A stretch of 62,209 nt of DNA from Sulfuritalea sp. (GCF_017302275.1 NZ_JAFLDR010000024.1:1-62209); one strand, 5' to 3'; positions 9,207 to 18,955 are shown, counted from the first letter of the stretch. The notes: a model not told the origin generated them from the sequence alone. Made by a program: numbers and translations.

Positions 9207-10943
9207 ATGCCGTTTCCCACCGATCAGAACGCTGCTTTCCAGGCCATGTTCCAGGCCGGAAATTCCATGGCTCAGGGCTTCAGCCAGTTTCTGGCGGACC
9301 AGCAGCAGAAAATGGCGGCGTCGCAACAGGGAGTGAATCCCGCGGCATGGAGCGCGGAGTCGGAAGCGCTCAAGACGCTGCAGCAGGAATGGATGGCGCG
9401 CCACGCCCAACTCTGGCAGGGCATGCTGGGCAAGGCTCCGGGCCAGGAGGCGCCGCAGGTCGCGAGTGCGCCGGCCGGCGACAAGCGCTTCGACCACCCG
9501 GCGTGGACCGAGAGCCCGATCTACGACTACCTGCGCCAGGCCTACCTGATCAATGCCGAGTACATGAAGCGCATGGCCGACGCGGCGCCCGTGGCCGATG
9601 GCCAGGCCAAGGACCGCATGCGCTTCATGACGCGACAGATGGTCGATGCCATGGCGCCGTCCAACTACCTCGCCACCAATCCGGAATTCGTCAAGACCGC
9701 CCTCGAAACCAAGGGCGAGAGCATCCAGCGCGGCATCCAGAACCTGCTGCAAGACATGCAGAAGGGCCGCATCTCGATGACCGATGACACGGCCTTCGAG
9801 GTCGGCCGCAATCTGGCGATCACGCCGGGCGCGGTGGTGTATGAAAACGAGCTGATGCAGCTGCTGCAGTATTCGCCGACCACCGACAAGGTCGCGGCGC
9901 GGCCCTTCCTGATGGTACCGCCCTGCATCAACAAGTACTACATCCTCGACCTGCAACCGGAGAACTCGGTTGTCCGTTACGCCGTCGAGCAGGGCAACAC
10001 GGTGTTCCTGGTTTCCTGGAAGAACGTGCAGGCGGACCAGGGGCACCTGACTTGGGACGACTATATCGAGAAGGGTGCGCTGCAGGCCGTCAAGGTGGTG
10101 CAGGAGATCTGCGCCGTCGACCAGATCAATGCCCTCGGCTTCTGCGTCGGCGGCACCATCCTCGCCTCGGCCTTGTCCGTCGCGGCCCTGCGCGGCGAAA
10201 GCCCGGTGGCATCGCTGACCCTGCTCACCACGCTGCTCGACTTCGCCGATTCCGGCGAGATCGGCTGCCTGGTGGACGAAACCGCGGTGCAGGCGCGCGA
10301 GGCGACGATCGGCAAGGGCGGACTCCTGCGCGGCGCCGAGCTGGCGCAGGTATTTTCTTCGCTGCGCGCCAACGACCTGATCTGGCAGTACGTGGTGGGC
10401 AACTACCTGAAGGGCAACAAGCCGCCGGCCTTCGACCTGCTCTACTGGAACGCCGACGCGACCAACCTGCCGGGCCCCTTCCTCGCCTGGTACCTGCGCA
10501 ACATGTACCTGGAGAACAACCTGCGCGTGCCGGGCAAGTTGCAGATGTGCGGCGTCAAGGCGGACCTGGGCCGCGTGGACATGCCGTCCTTCATCTATGC
10601 CAGCCGCGAAGACCACATCGTGCCGTGGAAATCCGCCTACCAGAGCCGCAGCCTGCTTGGCGGTGATACGACCTTCGTGCTCGGCGCCTCGGGCCACATC
10701 GCCGGCGTCATCAACCCGGCGACCAAGAACAAGCGCAGCCATTGGCTGAACGACAGCACCACGGCGAACGCCGACGAGTGGTTCGATACCGCGACCGAAA
10801 CCAAGGGCAGTTGGTGGCCGGTGTGGGCCGACTGGCTGAAAAGCCATGCCGGCGGCGAAGTCCCGGCGCGCGTGCGCCTGGGCAGCAAGTCATACGCACC
10901 GGGTGAGCCAGCGCCCGGAAGCTACGTGAAGGAAAAAGCATAG
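9207..10943 (+). CDS. phaC: Class I poly(3-hydroxyalkanoate) synthase
   Basis: 578 residues. It polymerises (R)-3-hydroxyacyl-CoA on the granule surface. The lipase-like box is GFCVGG with nucleophile Cys about 313; the partner Asp lies in SREDHIVPW and the His in GASGHIAGVINP, completing the triad. The N-terminal region (PhaC_N) and overall length match class I enzymes such as that of Cupriavidus necator. The start at 9207 (MPFPTDQN) is chosen because AGGAGT sits 5 bases before it; the frame is open 11 codons upstream without support. It heads phaC-phaB-phaB-phaR; no phaA thiolase is present. Confidence 0.97.
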   Translation: MPFPTDQNAAFQAMFQAGNSMAQGFSQFLADQQQKMAASQQGVNPAAWSAESEALKTLQQEWMARHAQLWQGMLGKAPGQEAPQVASAPAGDKRFDHPAWTESPIYDYLRQAYLINAEYMKRMADAAPVADGQAKDRMRFMTRQMVDAMAPSNYLATNPEFVKTALETKGESIQRGIQNLLQDMQKGRISMTDDTAFEVGRNLAITPGAVVYENELMQLLQYSPTTDKVAARPFLMVPPCINKYYILDLQPENSVVRYAVEQGNTVFLVSWKNVQADQGHLTWDDYIEKGALQAVKVVQEICAVDQINALGFCVGGTILASALSVAALRGESPVASLTLLTTLLDFADSGEIGCLVDETAVQAREATIGKGGLLRGAELAQVFSSLRANDLIWQYVVGNYLKGNKPPAFDLLYWNADATNLPGPFLAWYLRNMYLENNLRVPGKLQMCGVKADLGRVDMPSFIYASREDHIVPWKSAYQSRSLLGGDTTFVLGASGHIAGVINPATKNKRSHWLNDSTTANADEWFDTATETKGSWWPVWADWLKSHAGGEVPARVRLGSKSYAPGEPAPGSYVKEKA

Positions 10944-11027
10944 TTAAAAAGCCGGCGCCTGTGCGGGGCGCAGTCGTCGGCGATGCAATCGAAGCCCCGA
11001 CCCAACAACAATCGAGAGGAGTAGAAC

Positions 11028-11768
11028 ATGCTGCGAGTAGCACTGGTAACGGGCGGAATGGGTGGTCTTGGTGAAGCAATCTGTATCAAGCTGGCGGCGC
11101 TCGGGTACAAGGTGGTCACCACCTACAGCCCCAGCAACACCAAGGCCAGCGAATGGCTGCGCACCATGAACGACATGGGCTACGGCTTCAAGGCCTATCC
11201 CTGCGACGTCGCCGATTTCGATTCCTGCAAGGCTTGCGTTGCGCAGGTAAGCAGTGAAATCGGTCCGGTCGAGGTGCTGGTGAACAACGCCGGCATCACC
11301 CGTGACATGACGTTCAAGAAGATGACCAAGGCCGACTGGGACGCGGTGATCCACACCAACCTCGATTCCACCTTCAACATGACCAAGCAGGTGATGGACG
11401 GCATGATGGAGCGCGGCTGGGGTCGCGTCATCAACATCTCCTCGGTCAACGGCCAGAAGGGTGCCTTCGGCCAGACCAACTACTCGGCGGCCAAGGCCGG
11501 CATGCACGGCTTCACCAAGGCGCTGGCGCTGGAAGTGGCAAAGAAGGGCGTGACGGTCAATACCATCTCCCCGGGCTACATCGGCACCAAGATGGTCATG
11601 GCGATTCCGCAGGAAGTGCTCGACAGCAAGATCCTGCCGCTGATCGCCCAGGGTCGCCTCGGCAAGCCGGAGGAAGTCGCCGGCCTGGTGGCCTACCTGG
11701 CTTCGGAAGAGGCGGCCTTCGTCACCGGCGCCAACATCTCCATCAACGGCGGTCAGCACATGTATTGA
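11028..11768 (+). CDS. phaB: Acetoacetyl-CoA reductase, first copy
   Basis: 246 residues of the short-chain dehydrogenase family. It has the NADPH-binding GGMGGLGEAI motif (about 7-16), NNAGITRD, and the catalytic Ser-Tyr-Lys set in ISSVNGQKGAFGQTNYSAAK. It reduces acetoacetyl-CoA to (R)-3-hydroxybutyryl-CoA for PhaC. AGAGGAG about 8 bases before ATG is a strong ribosome site. It lies 84 bases behind phaC. It resembles the second copy closely in the catalytic block but differs in the N-terminal third, so the duplication is not recent. Confidence 0.95.
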   Translation: MLRVALVTGGMGGLGEAICIKLAALGYKVVTTYSPSNTKASEWLRTMNDMGYGFKAYPCDVADFDSCKACVAQVSSEIGPVEVLVNNAGITRDMTFKKMTKADWDAVIHTNLDSTFNMTKQVMDGMMERGWGRVINISSVNGQKGAFGQTNYSAAKAGMHGFTKALALEVAKKGVTVNTISPGYIGTKMVMAIPQEVLDSKILPLIAQGRLGKPEEVAGLVAYLASEEAAFVTGANISINGGQHMY

Positions 11769-11778
11769 TCGCCACGGT

Positions 11779-11809
11779 CCGACGGCAGCGGCTTGCAGCG
11801 CGCCGTCGG
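11779..11809 (+). terminator. Intercistronic hairpin between the two phaB copies
   Basis: CCGACGGC (11779-11786) pairs with GCCGTCGG (11802-11809) over a 15-base loop. There is no T run, so it more likely sets mRNA stability or partial read-through than full termination. Confidence 0.4.
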
Positions 11810-11847
11810 TCCGCACGGTTTCATTAGTCATATAGGAAGCAGCAATC

Positions 11848-12591
11848 ATGGCAAAAAAAATTGCATTGGTAACGGGAGCAATGGGCGGACTCGGCACGGC
11901 AATCTGCAAGGCCTTCGTCGACGATGGCTACACTGTCGTTGCGGCCTACCACCCGGAGTTCGACAACAGGGACGAATGGCTGAAGGAAATGGCCGCCGCG
12001 GGCTACAAGGATTTCGCCTGCGTCGCCGGGGACGTCTCGAAACTGGAGGACTGCCAGCGCATGGTGGCTGAAGCAGAGGCCCAGGCCGGCCCGGTCGACA
12101 TCCTGGTGAACAACGCCGGCATCACGCGTGACAAGTTCTTCGCCAAGATGGAAAGGGACCAGTGGGACGCGGTGATCAATACCAACCTGTCCAGCCTGTT
12201 CAACATGACGAAGCAGGTCTCCGCCAAGATGGCCGAACGCGGCTGGGGCCGCATCATCAACATCTCCTCGGTCAACGGCGTCAAGGGCCAGGCCGGCCAG
12301 TCCAACTACTCGGCGGCGAAGGCGGGCGTGATCGGCTTCACCAAGGCGCTGGCGCAGGAACTGGCGGCCAAGGGTGTCACCGTGAACGCCGTCGCGCCGG
12401 GCTACGTCGCGACCAAGATGGTCATGGCGATCCGCGAGGACATCCTCAAGGGCATCGTCGACACCATCCCGATGAAGCGGCTGTGCAAGCCCGAGGAGAT
12501 CGGCGGCATCTGCTCCTATCTCGCATCCGACCTGGCGGCCTACATGACGGGTGCCACGCTCAACATCAACGGCGGCTTGCATTACAGCTGA
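11848..12591 (+). CDS. phaB: Acetoacetyl-CoA reductase, second copy
   Basis: 247 residues. It has the same short-chain dehydrogenase plan as its neighbour: GAMGGLGTAICKAF, NNAGITRDKFF, and the Ser-Tyr-Lys set in ISSVNGVKGQAGQSNYSAAK, ending GGLHYS. Predicted to supply (R)-3-hydroxyacyl-CoA. Two adjacent reductases may differ in substrate length or cofactor preference (NADH versus NADPH), which sequence alone cannot settle. It lies 79 bases downstream of the first copy and is followed by a long GC-rich hairpin and phaR. Confidence 0.94.
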   Translation: MAKKIALVTGAMGGLGTAICKAFVDDGYTVVAAYHPEFDNRDEWLKEMAAAGYKDFACVAGDVSKLEDCQRMVAEAEAQAGPVDILVNNAGITRDKFFAKMERDQWDAVINTNLSSLFNMTKQVSAKMAERGWGRIINISSVNGVKGQAGQSNYSAAKAGVIGFTKALAQELAAKGVTVNAVAPGYVATKMVMAIREDILKGIVDTIPMKRLCKPEEIGGICSYLASDLAAYMTGATLNINGGLHYS

Positions 12592-12610
12592 CCTTGCCGG
12601 CGGCAATGCC

Positions 12611-12643
12611 GTTCCGGTTCCTGCCCCTCGGCAGGGCCGGAAC
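12611..12643 (+). terminator. Two-part hairpin after the second phaB
   Basis: GTTCCGG (12611-12617) pairs with CCGGAAC (12637-12643) and CCTGCC (12620-12625) with GGCAGG (12630-12635), giving 13 pairs with a small internal bulge and a CCTC loop. It lacks a T run. It separates the biosynthetic genes from phaR and may dampen read-through. Confidence 0.5.
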
Positions 12644-12697
12644 GGGTCCGCAGTGCCTTGGTAGTAAAATGGGTTTACTGAGGGAGGGGAGTTAAAG

Positions 12698-13249
12698 ATG
12701 GCCACACAGAGCCGACTCATAAAGAAGTACCCGAATCGCCGCCTTTACGACACCCGCACCAGCACCTACATCACGCTGGCCGATGTCAAGGAACTGGTGT
12801 TGGGACATGAACCGTTCCAGGTGGTCGACGCCAAGTCCGGCGACGACCTGACGCGCGCGATCCTGCTGCAGATCATCCTTGAAGAGGAAGCCGGCGGCGC
12901 GCCGATGTTCTCATCCGACCTGCTGTCGCAGATGATCCGTTTCTATGGCAACGCGATGCAGGGCATGATGGGGAGTTACATCGAAAACAACATCAGGTCT
13001 TTCACCGAGGTCCAGGCCAAGTTGAAGGAGCAGGCCAAGTCGCTCTATGGCGAAACCAGCGGCGACAGCCAGGATCTCTGGGCCCAGTTCCTCAAGTTCC
13101 AGGGACCGGCGATGCAGCACATGATGGGCGCCTACGTCGAGCAGAGCCAGAAGATGTTCCAGCAGATGCAGGACACCATGCAGGAACAGACGCGCAAGAT
13201 CTTTCCCGGCATCTATACCAAGCCGGACGAGAAGGCCGAAAAGAAGTAA
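12698..13249 (+). CDS. phaR: Polyhydroxyalkanoate synthesis repressor PhaR
   Basis: 183 residues. The N-terminus [27 protein letters not shown] is the conserved PHB/PHA accumulation regulator DNA-binding domain; a second module rich in Met and Gln (about 95-165) matches the granule-binding part. In the family PhaR binds DNA when granules are absent and is titrated by nascent polymer, releasing phasin genes and its own gene. It closes the pha cluster; the candidate operator is upstream of phaC. GGGAG 8 bases before ATG fits a ribosome site. Confidence 0.95.
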   Translation: MATQSRLIKKYPNRRLYDTRTSTYITLADVKELVLGHEPFQVVDAKSGDDLTRAILLQIILEEEAGGAPMFSSDLLSQMIRFYGNAMQGMMGSYIENNIRSFTEVQAKLKEQAKSLYGETSGDSQDLWAQFLKFQGPAMQHMMGAYVEQSQKMFQQMQDTMQEQTRKIFPGIYTKPDEKAEKK

Positions 13250-13250
13250 G

Positions 13251-14609
13251 TTGGCGCGACGTAAGGCCAAGGCGCCAACCGTCGGCTTCGTCTCGCTCGG
13301 CTGCCCCAAGGCGGCCTCGGACGCCGAGCAGATACTCACCCGCCTGCGCGCCGAGGGCTATGCGATCTCCGGCACCTACGACGGTGCCGACCTCGTGGTG
13401 GTGAATACCTGCGGCTTCATCGACGCCGCGGTCGAGGAATCGCTCGACGCCATCGGCGAGGCGCTGGCCGAGAATGGCAAGGTCATCGTCACCGGCTGCC
13501 TCGGCGCGAAGAAGGATGCCGCTGGGAATGAAATCGTGCGCAGCGTGCATCCGAAGGTGTTGGCCGTCACCGGCCCGCACGCGACGCAGGAAGTCATGGA
13601 AGCCGTGCACGCCCATCTGCCACCCGCGCACGACCCCTTCGTCGATCTGGTGCCGCCGCAGGGCATCCGCCTGACGCCCGACCACTACGCTTACCTGAAG
13701 ATATCCGAAGGCTGCAACCATCGGTGCAGCTTCTGCATCATTCCCTCGCTGCGCGGCGACCTGGTGTCGCGGCCGATCGGCGAGGTGCTGCGCGAGGCCG
13801 AAGTGTTGGCCGCGGCCGGGGTAAAGGAGTTGCTGGTGATCTCGCAGGACACCAGCGCCTACGGCGTCGACGTCAAGTACCGCACCGGCTTTCACGGCGG
13901 GCGGCCGGTGAAGACGCGTTTGCTCGAGCTGTGCCGCGAACTCGGCAAGCTCGGCCTCTGGGTGCGTCTGCACTACGTCTATCCCTATCCCAGCGTCGAC
14001 GACCTGATCCCGCTGATGGCCGAAGGGAAGATCCTTCCCTACCTCGACGTGCCCTTCCAGCACGCCAGCCCGCGCATCCTCAAGCTGATGAAGCGACCGG
14101 CCTCGGCCGAGAAGGTGCTCGACCGCATCGCCGCCTGGCGCCGCGAAGTGCCGGACCTGGCGATCCGCTCCACCTTCATCACCGGCTTCCCCGGCGAAAC
14201 CGAGGCCGAGTTCAACGAACTGCTCGATTTTCTCGATGCGGCACAGCTCGATCGCGTCGGCGCCTTTTCCTATTCCCCGGTAGAGGGCGCCGGCGCCAAT
14301 GCGCTGCCCGGCGCGCTGCCCGACGCGATCCGCGAAGAGCGCAAGGCGCGCCTGCTGCGCCACCAGGAAGACATTTCCACCCAGCGTCTGGAACGCATGA
14401 TCGGGCGTCGCATCCAGGTGCTGGTCGATGACATCGACGAGGAAGGCGTCATCGCCCGCTCGCAGGGCGATGCGCCCGATGTCGATGGCCTGGTGTACAT
14501 CGCCGACGGCCATGATCTGGAGATCGGTGAATTTGCCGAGGTGAGCGTGATCGATTGCGATGTGCACGATCTCTACGCGCAACTGGGCCCGACCATCGCC
14601 GTACCGTGA
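13251..14609 (+). CDS. rimO: Ribosomal protein S12 methylthiotransferase RimO
   Basis: 452 residues with a TTG start one base past the phaR stop. The N-terminal MTTase domain has three cluster-binding cysteines (SLGCPKA, VNTCGFI, TGCLGA); the radical SAM core has CNHRCSFC; a C-terminal TRAM-like domain follows. It adds a methylthio group to an Asp of ribosomal protein S12 using two iron-sulfur clusters. The S-L-G-C-P-K signature separates RimO from MiaB. It is transcriptionally coupled to phaR and overlaps the next flavoprotein gene by 4 bases. Confidence 0.95.
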   Translation: MARRKAKAPTVGFVSLGCPKAASDAEQILTRLRAEGYAISGTYDGADLVVVNTCGFIDAAVEESLDAIGEALAENGKVIVTGCLGAKKDAAGNEIVRSVHPKVLAVTGPHATQEVMEAVHAHLPPAHDPFVDLVPPQGIRLTPDHYAYLKISEGCNHRCSFCIIPSLRGDLVSRPIGEVLREAEVLAAAGVKELLVISQDTSAYGVDVKYRTGFHGGRPVKTRLLELCRELGKLGLWVRLHYVYPYPSVDDLIPLMAEGKILPYLDVPFQHASPRILKLMKRPASAEKVLDRIAAWRREVPDLAIRSTFITGFPGETEAEFNELLDFLDAAQLDRVGAFSYSPVEGAGANALPGALPDAIREERKARLLRHQEDISTQRLERMIGRRIQVLVDDIDEEGVIARSQGDAPDVDGLVYIADGHDLEIGEFAEVSVIDCDVHDLYAQLGPTIAVP

Positions 14610-16003
14610 GCGCCGACTTTCAGGATCGTTTGCGCGGCATCGTCGGTGCGTCGCGCGTGCTGACGCAGGCGGACGACGTGGCCCCCTTCTGCACCGACTG
14701 GCGCGGCCGCTACACCGGCAACGCGCGTTGCGTGGTGCTGCCCGGCAGCACCGAGGAAGTTGCCGCGGTGGTCGGCGCCTGCGCCGACGCCGGGGCGAGC
14801 GTTGTGCCGCAGGGCGGCAATACCGGGCTGTGCGGCGGCGCCACGCCGATCGGCGGCGAGGTGGTGGTGGTGCTGACGCGCCTCAACCGCATCCGCGCCA
14901 TCGATCCCGACAACAATTCCATCACCGTCGAGGCCGGTTGCACCCTGCATGCCGTGCAGGAAGCGGCGCGCGAGGCCGACCGGCTGTTCCCGCTCTCGCT
15001 CGCCGCCGAAGGCAGCGCCACCATCGGCGGCAACCTGTCGACCAATGCCGGCGGCGTGCAGGTGCTGCGCTACGGCAACGCCCGCGAACTCTGCCTGGGC
15101 CTGGAAGTGGTGCTGGCCGACGGACGCGTCTGGAACGGGCTGCGCGGCCTGCGCAAGGACAACACAGGCTACGACCTCAAGCAGCTTTTCATCGGCGCCG
15201 AAGGCAGCCTGGGTCTGATCACGGCGGCGACGTTGAAGCTGTTTCCGCGCCCGCGCGCGCGGGCCACGGCCTGGGTGGCGGTGCCCGATCCGGCCGCCGC
15301 CGTCGCCCTGCTCGGACGCCTGCGCGATGTCGCGGGCGACAATGTCACGGCTTTCGAGATCGTCGGGCGGCCGGCGCTGGAACTGGTGCTCAAGCACATT
15401 CCGGGCGCGCGCGATCCGCTCACGGACAAGCCCGAATGGCAAGTCCTGATCGAGCTTTCCGGCGCCCGCGCCGACCTCGCGGCGACGCTGGAGTCGGCGC
15501 TCGACGCGGCGGCAGACGCCGCCGTGATCGCGGATGCCGTGGTCGCCGCCAGCGAGGCGCAGACTGCCGCGCTCTGGGCCCTGCGCGAGAACGTTTCCGA
15601 AGCGCAGAAGATCGAGGGCATCTCGATCAAGCACGACATCGCCGTGCCGGTGTCGCGCATCGCCGAATTCATCGCCCGCGCCGATGTCGCCCTGCGGGCG
15701 GCCTTCCCGGCGGTGCGCATCGTTTGCTTCGGTCACATCGGCGACGGCAACCTGCACTACAACCAGTCGAAGGCCGACGCCGAATCCAATACTGAATTCA
15801 TTGCCCGCACCGGCGCGGTGAACCGCATCGTGCACGACCTGGTGCATGAACTGGGCGGCTCGATATCGGCCGAGCACGGGCTGGGCCAGCTCAAGCGCGA
15901 AGAAATCCTGCGTTACAAGAGCGACACCGAAATGGCACTGATGCGCGCGGTCAAGCAGGCGCTCGATCCGCGCGGCCGGATGAACCCCGGAAAGCTGCTC
16001 TGA
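14606..16003 (+). CDS. FAD-binding oxidoreductase of the D-2-hydroxyglutarate/D-lactate dehydrogenase (GlcD) family
   Basis: 465 residues with a GTG start overlapping the rimO stop (GTGA). An N-terminal PCMH-type FAD domain shows [16 protein letters not shown] and [15 protein letters not shown]; the C-terminal FAD-linked oxidase domain has [12 protein letters not shown] and [15 protein letters not shown], the metal and substrate-binding residues of D-2-hydroxyacid dehydrogenases. It oxidises a D-2-hydroxyacid (2-hydroxyglutarate, lactate or glycolate) and passes electrons to a flavoprotein or quinone. The single-gene form without GlcE/GlcF favours the D-2-hydroxyglutarate dehydrogenase type. 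Substrate not decided from sequence. Confidence 0.88.
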   Translation: MSADFQDRLRGIVGASRVLTQADDVAPFCTDWRGRYTGNARCVVLPGSTEEVAAVVGACADAGASVVPQGGNTGLCGGATPIGGEVVVVLTRLNRIRAIDPDNNSITVEAGCTLHAVQEAAREADRLFPLSLAAEGSATIGGNLSTNAGGVQVLRYGNARELCLGLEVVLADGRVWNGLRGLRKDNTGYDLKQLFIGAEGSLGLITAATLKLFPRPRARATAWVAVPDPAAAVALLGRLRDVAGDNVTAFEIVGRPALELVLKHIPGARDPLTDKPEWQVLIELSGARADLAATLESALDAAADAAVIADAVVAASEAQTAALWALRENVSEAQKIEGISIKHDIAVPVSRIAEFIARADVALRAAFPAVRIVCFGHIGDGNLHYNQSKADAESNTEFIARTGAVNRIVHDLVHELGGSISAEHGLGQLKREEILRYKSDTEMALMRAVKQALDPRGRMNPGKLL

Positions 16004-16031
16004 GACCGTGCTGAATAGTCCCGAAAAACGC

Positions 16032-16060
16032 TTTACAGGCCCGGTCCGCCTCCCTATAAT
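16032..16060 (+). promoter_or_regulatory. Strong sigma70 promoter for the tRNA pair
   Basis: TTTACA (16032-16037), 17-base spacer, perfect TATAAT (16055-16060), with transcription expected about 8 bases before the tRNA-Ala. The GC-rich GCGCGC just after the -10 resembles a stringent discriminator. Confidence 0.85.
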
Positions 16061-16074
16061 GCGCGCTCTCTTGT

Positions 16075-16150
<76 letters not shown>

Positions 16151-16158
16151 AACGATAA

Positions 16159-16234
16159 GTCCCTATCGTCTAGAGGCCTAGGACAATACCCTTTCACGGT
16201 ATGAACCGGGGTTCGAATCCCCGTGGGGACGCCA
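16159..16234 (+). tRNA. tRNA-Glu (anticodon TTC)
   Basis: 76 bases with CCA encoded, 8 bases after the tRNA-Ala and so in the same transcript. Acceptor GTCCCTA with TGGGGAC, anticodon loop CTTTCAC, T arm GGTTCGAATCC. Confidence 0.97.
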
Positions 16235-16241
16235 CAAAAAG

Positions 16242-16272
16242 AAAAGCCACCCCCCGGGGTGGCTTTTTTTTC
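16242..16272 (+). terminator. Rho-independent terminator of the tRNA operon
   Basis: GCCACCC (16246-16252) pairs with GGGTGGC (16257-16263); the stem is extended by A-T pairs and followed by nine T (16264-16272). Confidence 0.92.
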
Positions 16273-16324
16273 CGGGATGTGCGCGGCGAACTTCAACGCA
16301 AGATGGGCGAAGCAGAAGGATTCC

Positions 16325-17176
16325 ATGATCGACCTTGATCACCTGCGTACCTGGGTTGGACACACGGAGTCGGCGGAGGACATCGTCGCACCGTCGAAAG
16401 TCGCGGCCCTGGCCGCCACGCTGGACCGCGACGATGCCTGGCCGATCGCTGGCGATCCGCTGCCGCCGCCATGGCACTGGACGCTGTGCCTGCCGGCGGC
16501 ACGCCAATCGGCGATCGGGCCCGACGGCCATCCGGCGCGCGGCGGCTTCCTGCCGCCGGTGCCCCTGCCGCGCCGCATGTGGGCCGGCGGCCGGCTGAGC
16601 TTCCCGCAGGCGCTGCGGGTGGGCGAGCGCGTGGAGCGTCGCTCGCGCGTGATGTCGGTCGAACACAAGAGCGGACGCAGCGGCGACCTGGTGTTCGTCA
16701 TGGTGCGCCACGAGTTCCATGGGCCGGCGGGGCTGTGCGTCACCGAGGAACACGACATCGTCTATCGCGACCTGCCGGCAGCCGATGCGGCACCGCCAGC
16801 CTGCCAGCCGGCGCCCGCCGGTGCGGCCTGGGAACGGGAGATCGTCCCCGACGACGTGCTGCTGTTCCGCTACTCGGCGCTGAGCTTCAACGGCCACCGC
16901 ATCCACTATGACCGCCGCTACGTCACCGAGGTCGAGGGCTATCCCGGCCTGATCGTGCACGGGCCGTTGATCGCCACGCTGCTGGTCGACCTGCTGCGCC
17001 GGAACCTGCCCGGGGCGACGATCGCCGCCTTCGCGTTCCGCGCCCTCAAGCCGGTGTTCGACATCGCGCCCTTCTTCGTCTGCGGCCGGCCCGAGGCCGA
17101 CGGCAGGGCCGTCAGGCTGTGGGCCCGCGACAGCGAGAACCACCTGGCCATGGACATGCAGGTGACTCTCGCCTGA
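16325..17176 (+). CDS. MaoC/HTD2-like hydratase (FAS1-like dehydratase, mesaconyl/itaconyl-CoA hydratase type)
   Basis: 283 residues. It has the double-hotdog plan of HTD2-like and mesaconyl-C4-CoA or itaconyl-CoA hydratases: an N-terminal half with a RMWAGGRLSF segment and a C-terminal half with FRYSALSFNGHRIHYDRRY followed by GLIVHGPLIATLL, where the His of NxHRIHYD and the LIVHGP loop form the hydratase site. It probably hydrates or dehydrates a CoA thioester in the cytoplasm. The ATG at 16325 is preceded by AAGGA; an upstream in-frame ATG at 16278 is less likely. It opens a run of plus-strand catabolic genes. Confidence 0.8.
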   Translation: MIDLDHLRTWVGHTESAEDIVAPSKVAALAATLDRDDAWPIAGDPLPPPWHWTLCLPAARQSAIGPDGHPARGGFLPPVPLPRRMWAGGRLSFPQALRVGERVERRSRVMSVEHKSGRSGDLVFVMVRHEFHGPAGLCVTEEHDIVYRDLPAADAAPPACQPAPAGAAWEREIVPDDVLLFRYSALSFNGHRIHYDRRYVTEVEGYPGLIVHGPLIATLLVDLLRRNLPGATIAAFAFRALKPVFDIAPFFVCGRPEADGRAVRLWARDSENHLAMDMQVTLA

Positions 17177-17309
17177 GAATCGGGAATATGGAAATGATCC
17201 AGAAGGACGATGCGGCCTGCCGAGCGATCCGCGCAGCGGTGGGCCAAGCTTGCGCGCATCGCCGCGACGACGGGATCGGCGGCTTCGTGCCTATCGTCAT
17301 GCGACGGCC

Positions 17310-17690
17310 ATGAAGATCGACCGCCTCGACCACCTGGTGCTGACGGTGTGCGACGTCGACGCCACCGTCGATTTCTACCAGCGCGTGCTCGGCATGGAGC
17401 CGGTGAGTTTCGGTGCCGGCCGGCGCGCCTTGTCCTTCGGCCGGCAGAAAATCAACCTGCATCCCGCCGCCGCGCCGCTGAAGCCGCACGCGGCGCAGCC
17501 CGGGCAGGGAACGGCCGACCTCTGCCTGATCGCGGCGACGCCGCTGGCCGAGGTGATCGCCGAACTCGCGGCGCAGGGCATCGCCATCGAGGAAGGCCCG
17601 GTGCCGCGCACCGGTGCCACCGGCCCCATCCATTCGGTGTATTTCCGCGACCCGGATGGCAACCTGATCGAAGTCTCCAACTATCCATGA
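17310..17690 (+). CDS. VOC (glyoxalase/bleomycin-resistance) family protein
   Basis: 126 residues. A vicinal-oxygen-chelate fold is indicated by IDRLDHLVLTVCDVDATVDFYQRVLGM at the N-terminus (His about 7 a metal ligand), and SVYFRDPDGNLIEVSNY at the end (Glu ligand). The family covers isomerases, dioxygenases and resistance proteins. The 133 bases upstream hold no other gene. The context with the hydratase, an MFS transporter and an OYE reductase suggests degradation of an organic compound. Start chosen at the ATG just before the conserved block. Confidence 0.85.
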   Translation: MKIDRLDHLVLTVCDVDATVDFYQRVLGMEPVSFGAGRRALSFGRQKINLHPAAAPLKPHAAQPGQGTADLCLIAATPLAEVIAELAAQGIAIEEGPVPRTGATGPIHSVYFRDPDGNLIEVSNYP

Positions 17691-17702
17691 CCAACAGAAA
17701 AT

Positions 17703-17730
17703 CGCCGTACCGCCAGCGCCGACTCTTGAA
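17703..17730 (+). repeat. Copy of a scattered GC-rich motif
   Basis: Between the VOC and MFS genes lies GCCGTACCGCCAGCGCCGAC followed by TCTTGAA. Close matches recur at 8706, 14597, 39116 (other strand) and 61459, with looser ones at 4171 and 7346. This is the only clean copy outside coding sequence besides the one at 4171. Confidence 0.45.
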
Positions 17731-17742
17731 ATGGAGCCTGCG

Positions 17743-18942
17743 ATGAGCGAAGCCGTCACTCCGCAAATCAAGCGCAACGTCGGCCTGCTCGCCGGCTGCC
17801 AGGCGCTGCTGCTGTGCAATGGCGTGACCCTGATCGCGGTCAATGGCCTGGCCGGCGCCAAGCTGGCGCCGACGCCGACGCTGGCGACGCTGACCGTCAC
17901 CGGCTATGTCATCGGCACGGCGCTGATGACGCTGCCGGCTTCCTGGTTCATGAAGCACTACGGCCGCCGCGCCGGCTTCATCGTCGGCGCCCTGCTCGGC
18001 ATTCTCGGCGGCCTCACCTGCGCCGTGGCGGTGAGCATCGGCAGCTTCTGGCTGCTGTGCCTGGGCACGCTGTGTGCCGGCACCTACAACGCCTTCGGCC
18101 TGCAATACCGCTTCGCCGCCGCCGACATGGCGCCGGCCGACTGGAAGCCGAAGGCGATCTCCTGGACGCTGGCCGGCGGCATCCTCGGCGGCTTCATCGG
18201 CCCCTGGGCGGGCAAGATCACGCGCGACATCTGGGCCGTCGAGTTCGCCGCCACCTATGCTTCGCTTTCGGTCTTCGCGGTCGTCGCCCTGCTGATCGCC
18301 AGCCGCCTGCGGGTGCCGGAAATGGCCGATGCCGGGCAGCAGGGTTCGGGCCGGCCACTGCCCGAGATCGCCCGCCAGCCGGCTTTCGTCGTCGCCGTGC
18401 TGGCCGCCGCGCTGGGCTACGGTACGATGAACCTGCTCATGGCGGCGACCCCGCTGGCGATGGACATCTGCGGCCTGCCCTTCGGCGATGCCGCCTTTGT
18501 CCTGCAGTGGCATGTGCTGGGCATGTACGGGCCGTCCTTCTTCACCGGCAGCCTGATCAAGCGCTTCGGCGTTCTCAGTATCCTGATGGCCGGCGTGGTG
18601 CTGATGTTCGCCTGCATTGCGCTGGCACTTTCCGGCGTCACGCTGATGCATTTCTGGTGGGCGCTGTTCCTGCTCGGTGTCGGCTGGAACTTCCTCTACA
18701 TCGGCGGCACCACGCTGCTGACCGAAACCTACAAACCGGCCGAGCGCGCCAAGGTGCAGGGCGGCAACGACTTCCTGGTCTTCGGCGTGCAGGCCGTGTC
18801 CTCGCTCTCGGCCGGCGCGCTGGTGCTCGGCGGCGGCTGGTACACCCTGAACCTGTACGCCATCCCCGCGGTGATCGTGATCTCGATCGGCGTCGGCGCG
18901 TTGATGCTGCACCGCCGGCGTCTGGCCGCCGCGCATCCCTGA
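17743..18942 (+). CDS. MFS transporter
   Basis: 399 residues with about twelve hydrophobic helices. It carries the loop 2-3 motif WFMKHYGRRAGF and a large positive-inside pattern. The region NGVTLIAVNGLAGAKLAP at the first helix and repeated GxxxG segments fit major facilitator proteins; the exact subfamily is not clear, though it resembles YajR/CynX-like small-substrate carriers. Start at 17743 is preferred over the ATG 12 bases upstream because GGAG lies 6 bases before it. It is followed 13 bases later by the OYE gene, so substrate uptake is probably linked with that reductase. Confidence 0.85.
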   Translation: MSEAVTPQIKRNVGLLAGCQALLLCNGVTLIAVNGLAGAKLAPTPTLATLTVTGYVIGTALMTLPASWFMKHYGRRAGFIVGALLGILGGLTCAVAVSIGSFWLLCLGTLCAGTYNAFGLQYRFAAADMAPADWKPKAISWTLAGGILGGFIGPWAGKITRDIWAVEFAATYASLSVFAVVALLIASRLRVPEMADAGQQGSGRPLPEIARQPAFVVAVLAAALGYGTMNLLMAATPLAMDICGLPFGDAAFVLQWHVLGMYGPSFFTGSLIKRFGVLSILMAGVVLMFACIALALSGVTLMHFWWALFLLGVGWNFLYIGGTTLLTETYKPAERAKVQGGNDFLVFGVQAVSSLSAGALVLGGGWYTLNLYAIPAVIVISIGVGALMLHRRRLAAAHP

Positions 18943-18955
18943 ACCGGAGCCTGTC

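Noticed and set aside
9195-10847. Minus-strand open frame of about 550 codons opposite phaC
   Set aside because: Antisense shadow of phaC, Arg/Gly/His-rich, without motifs.
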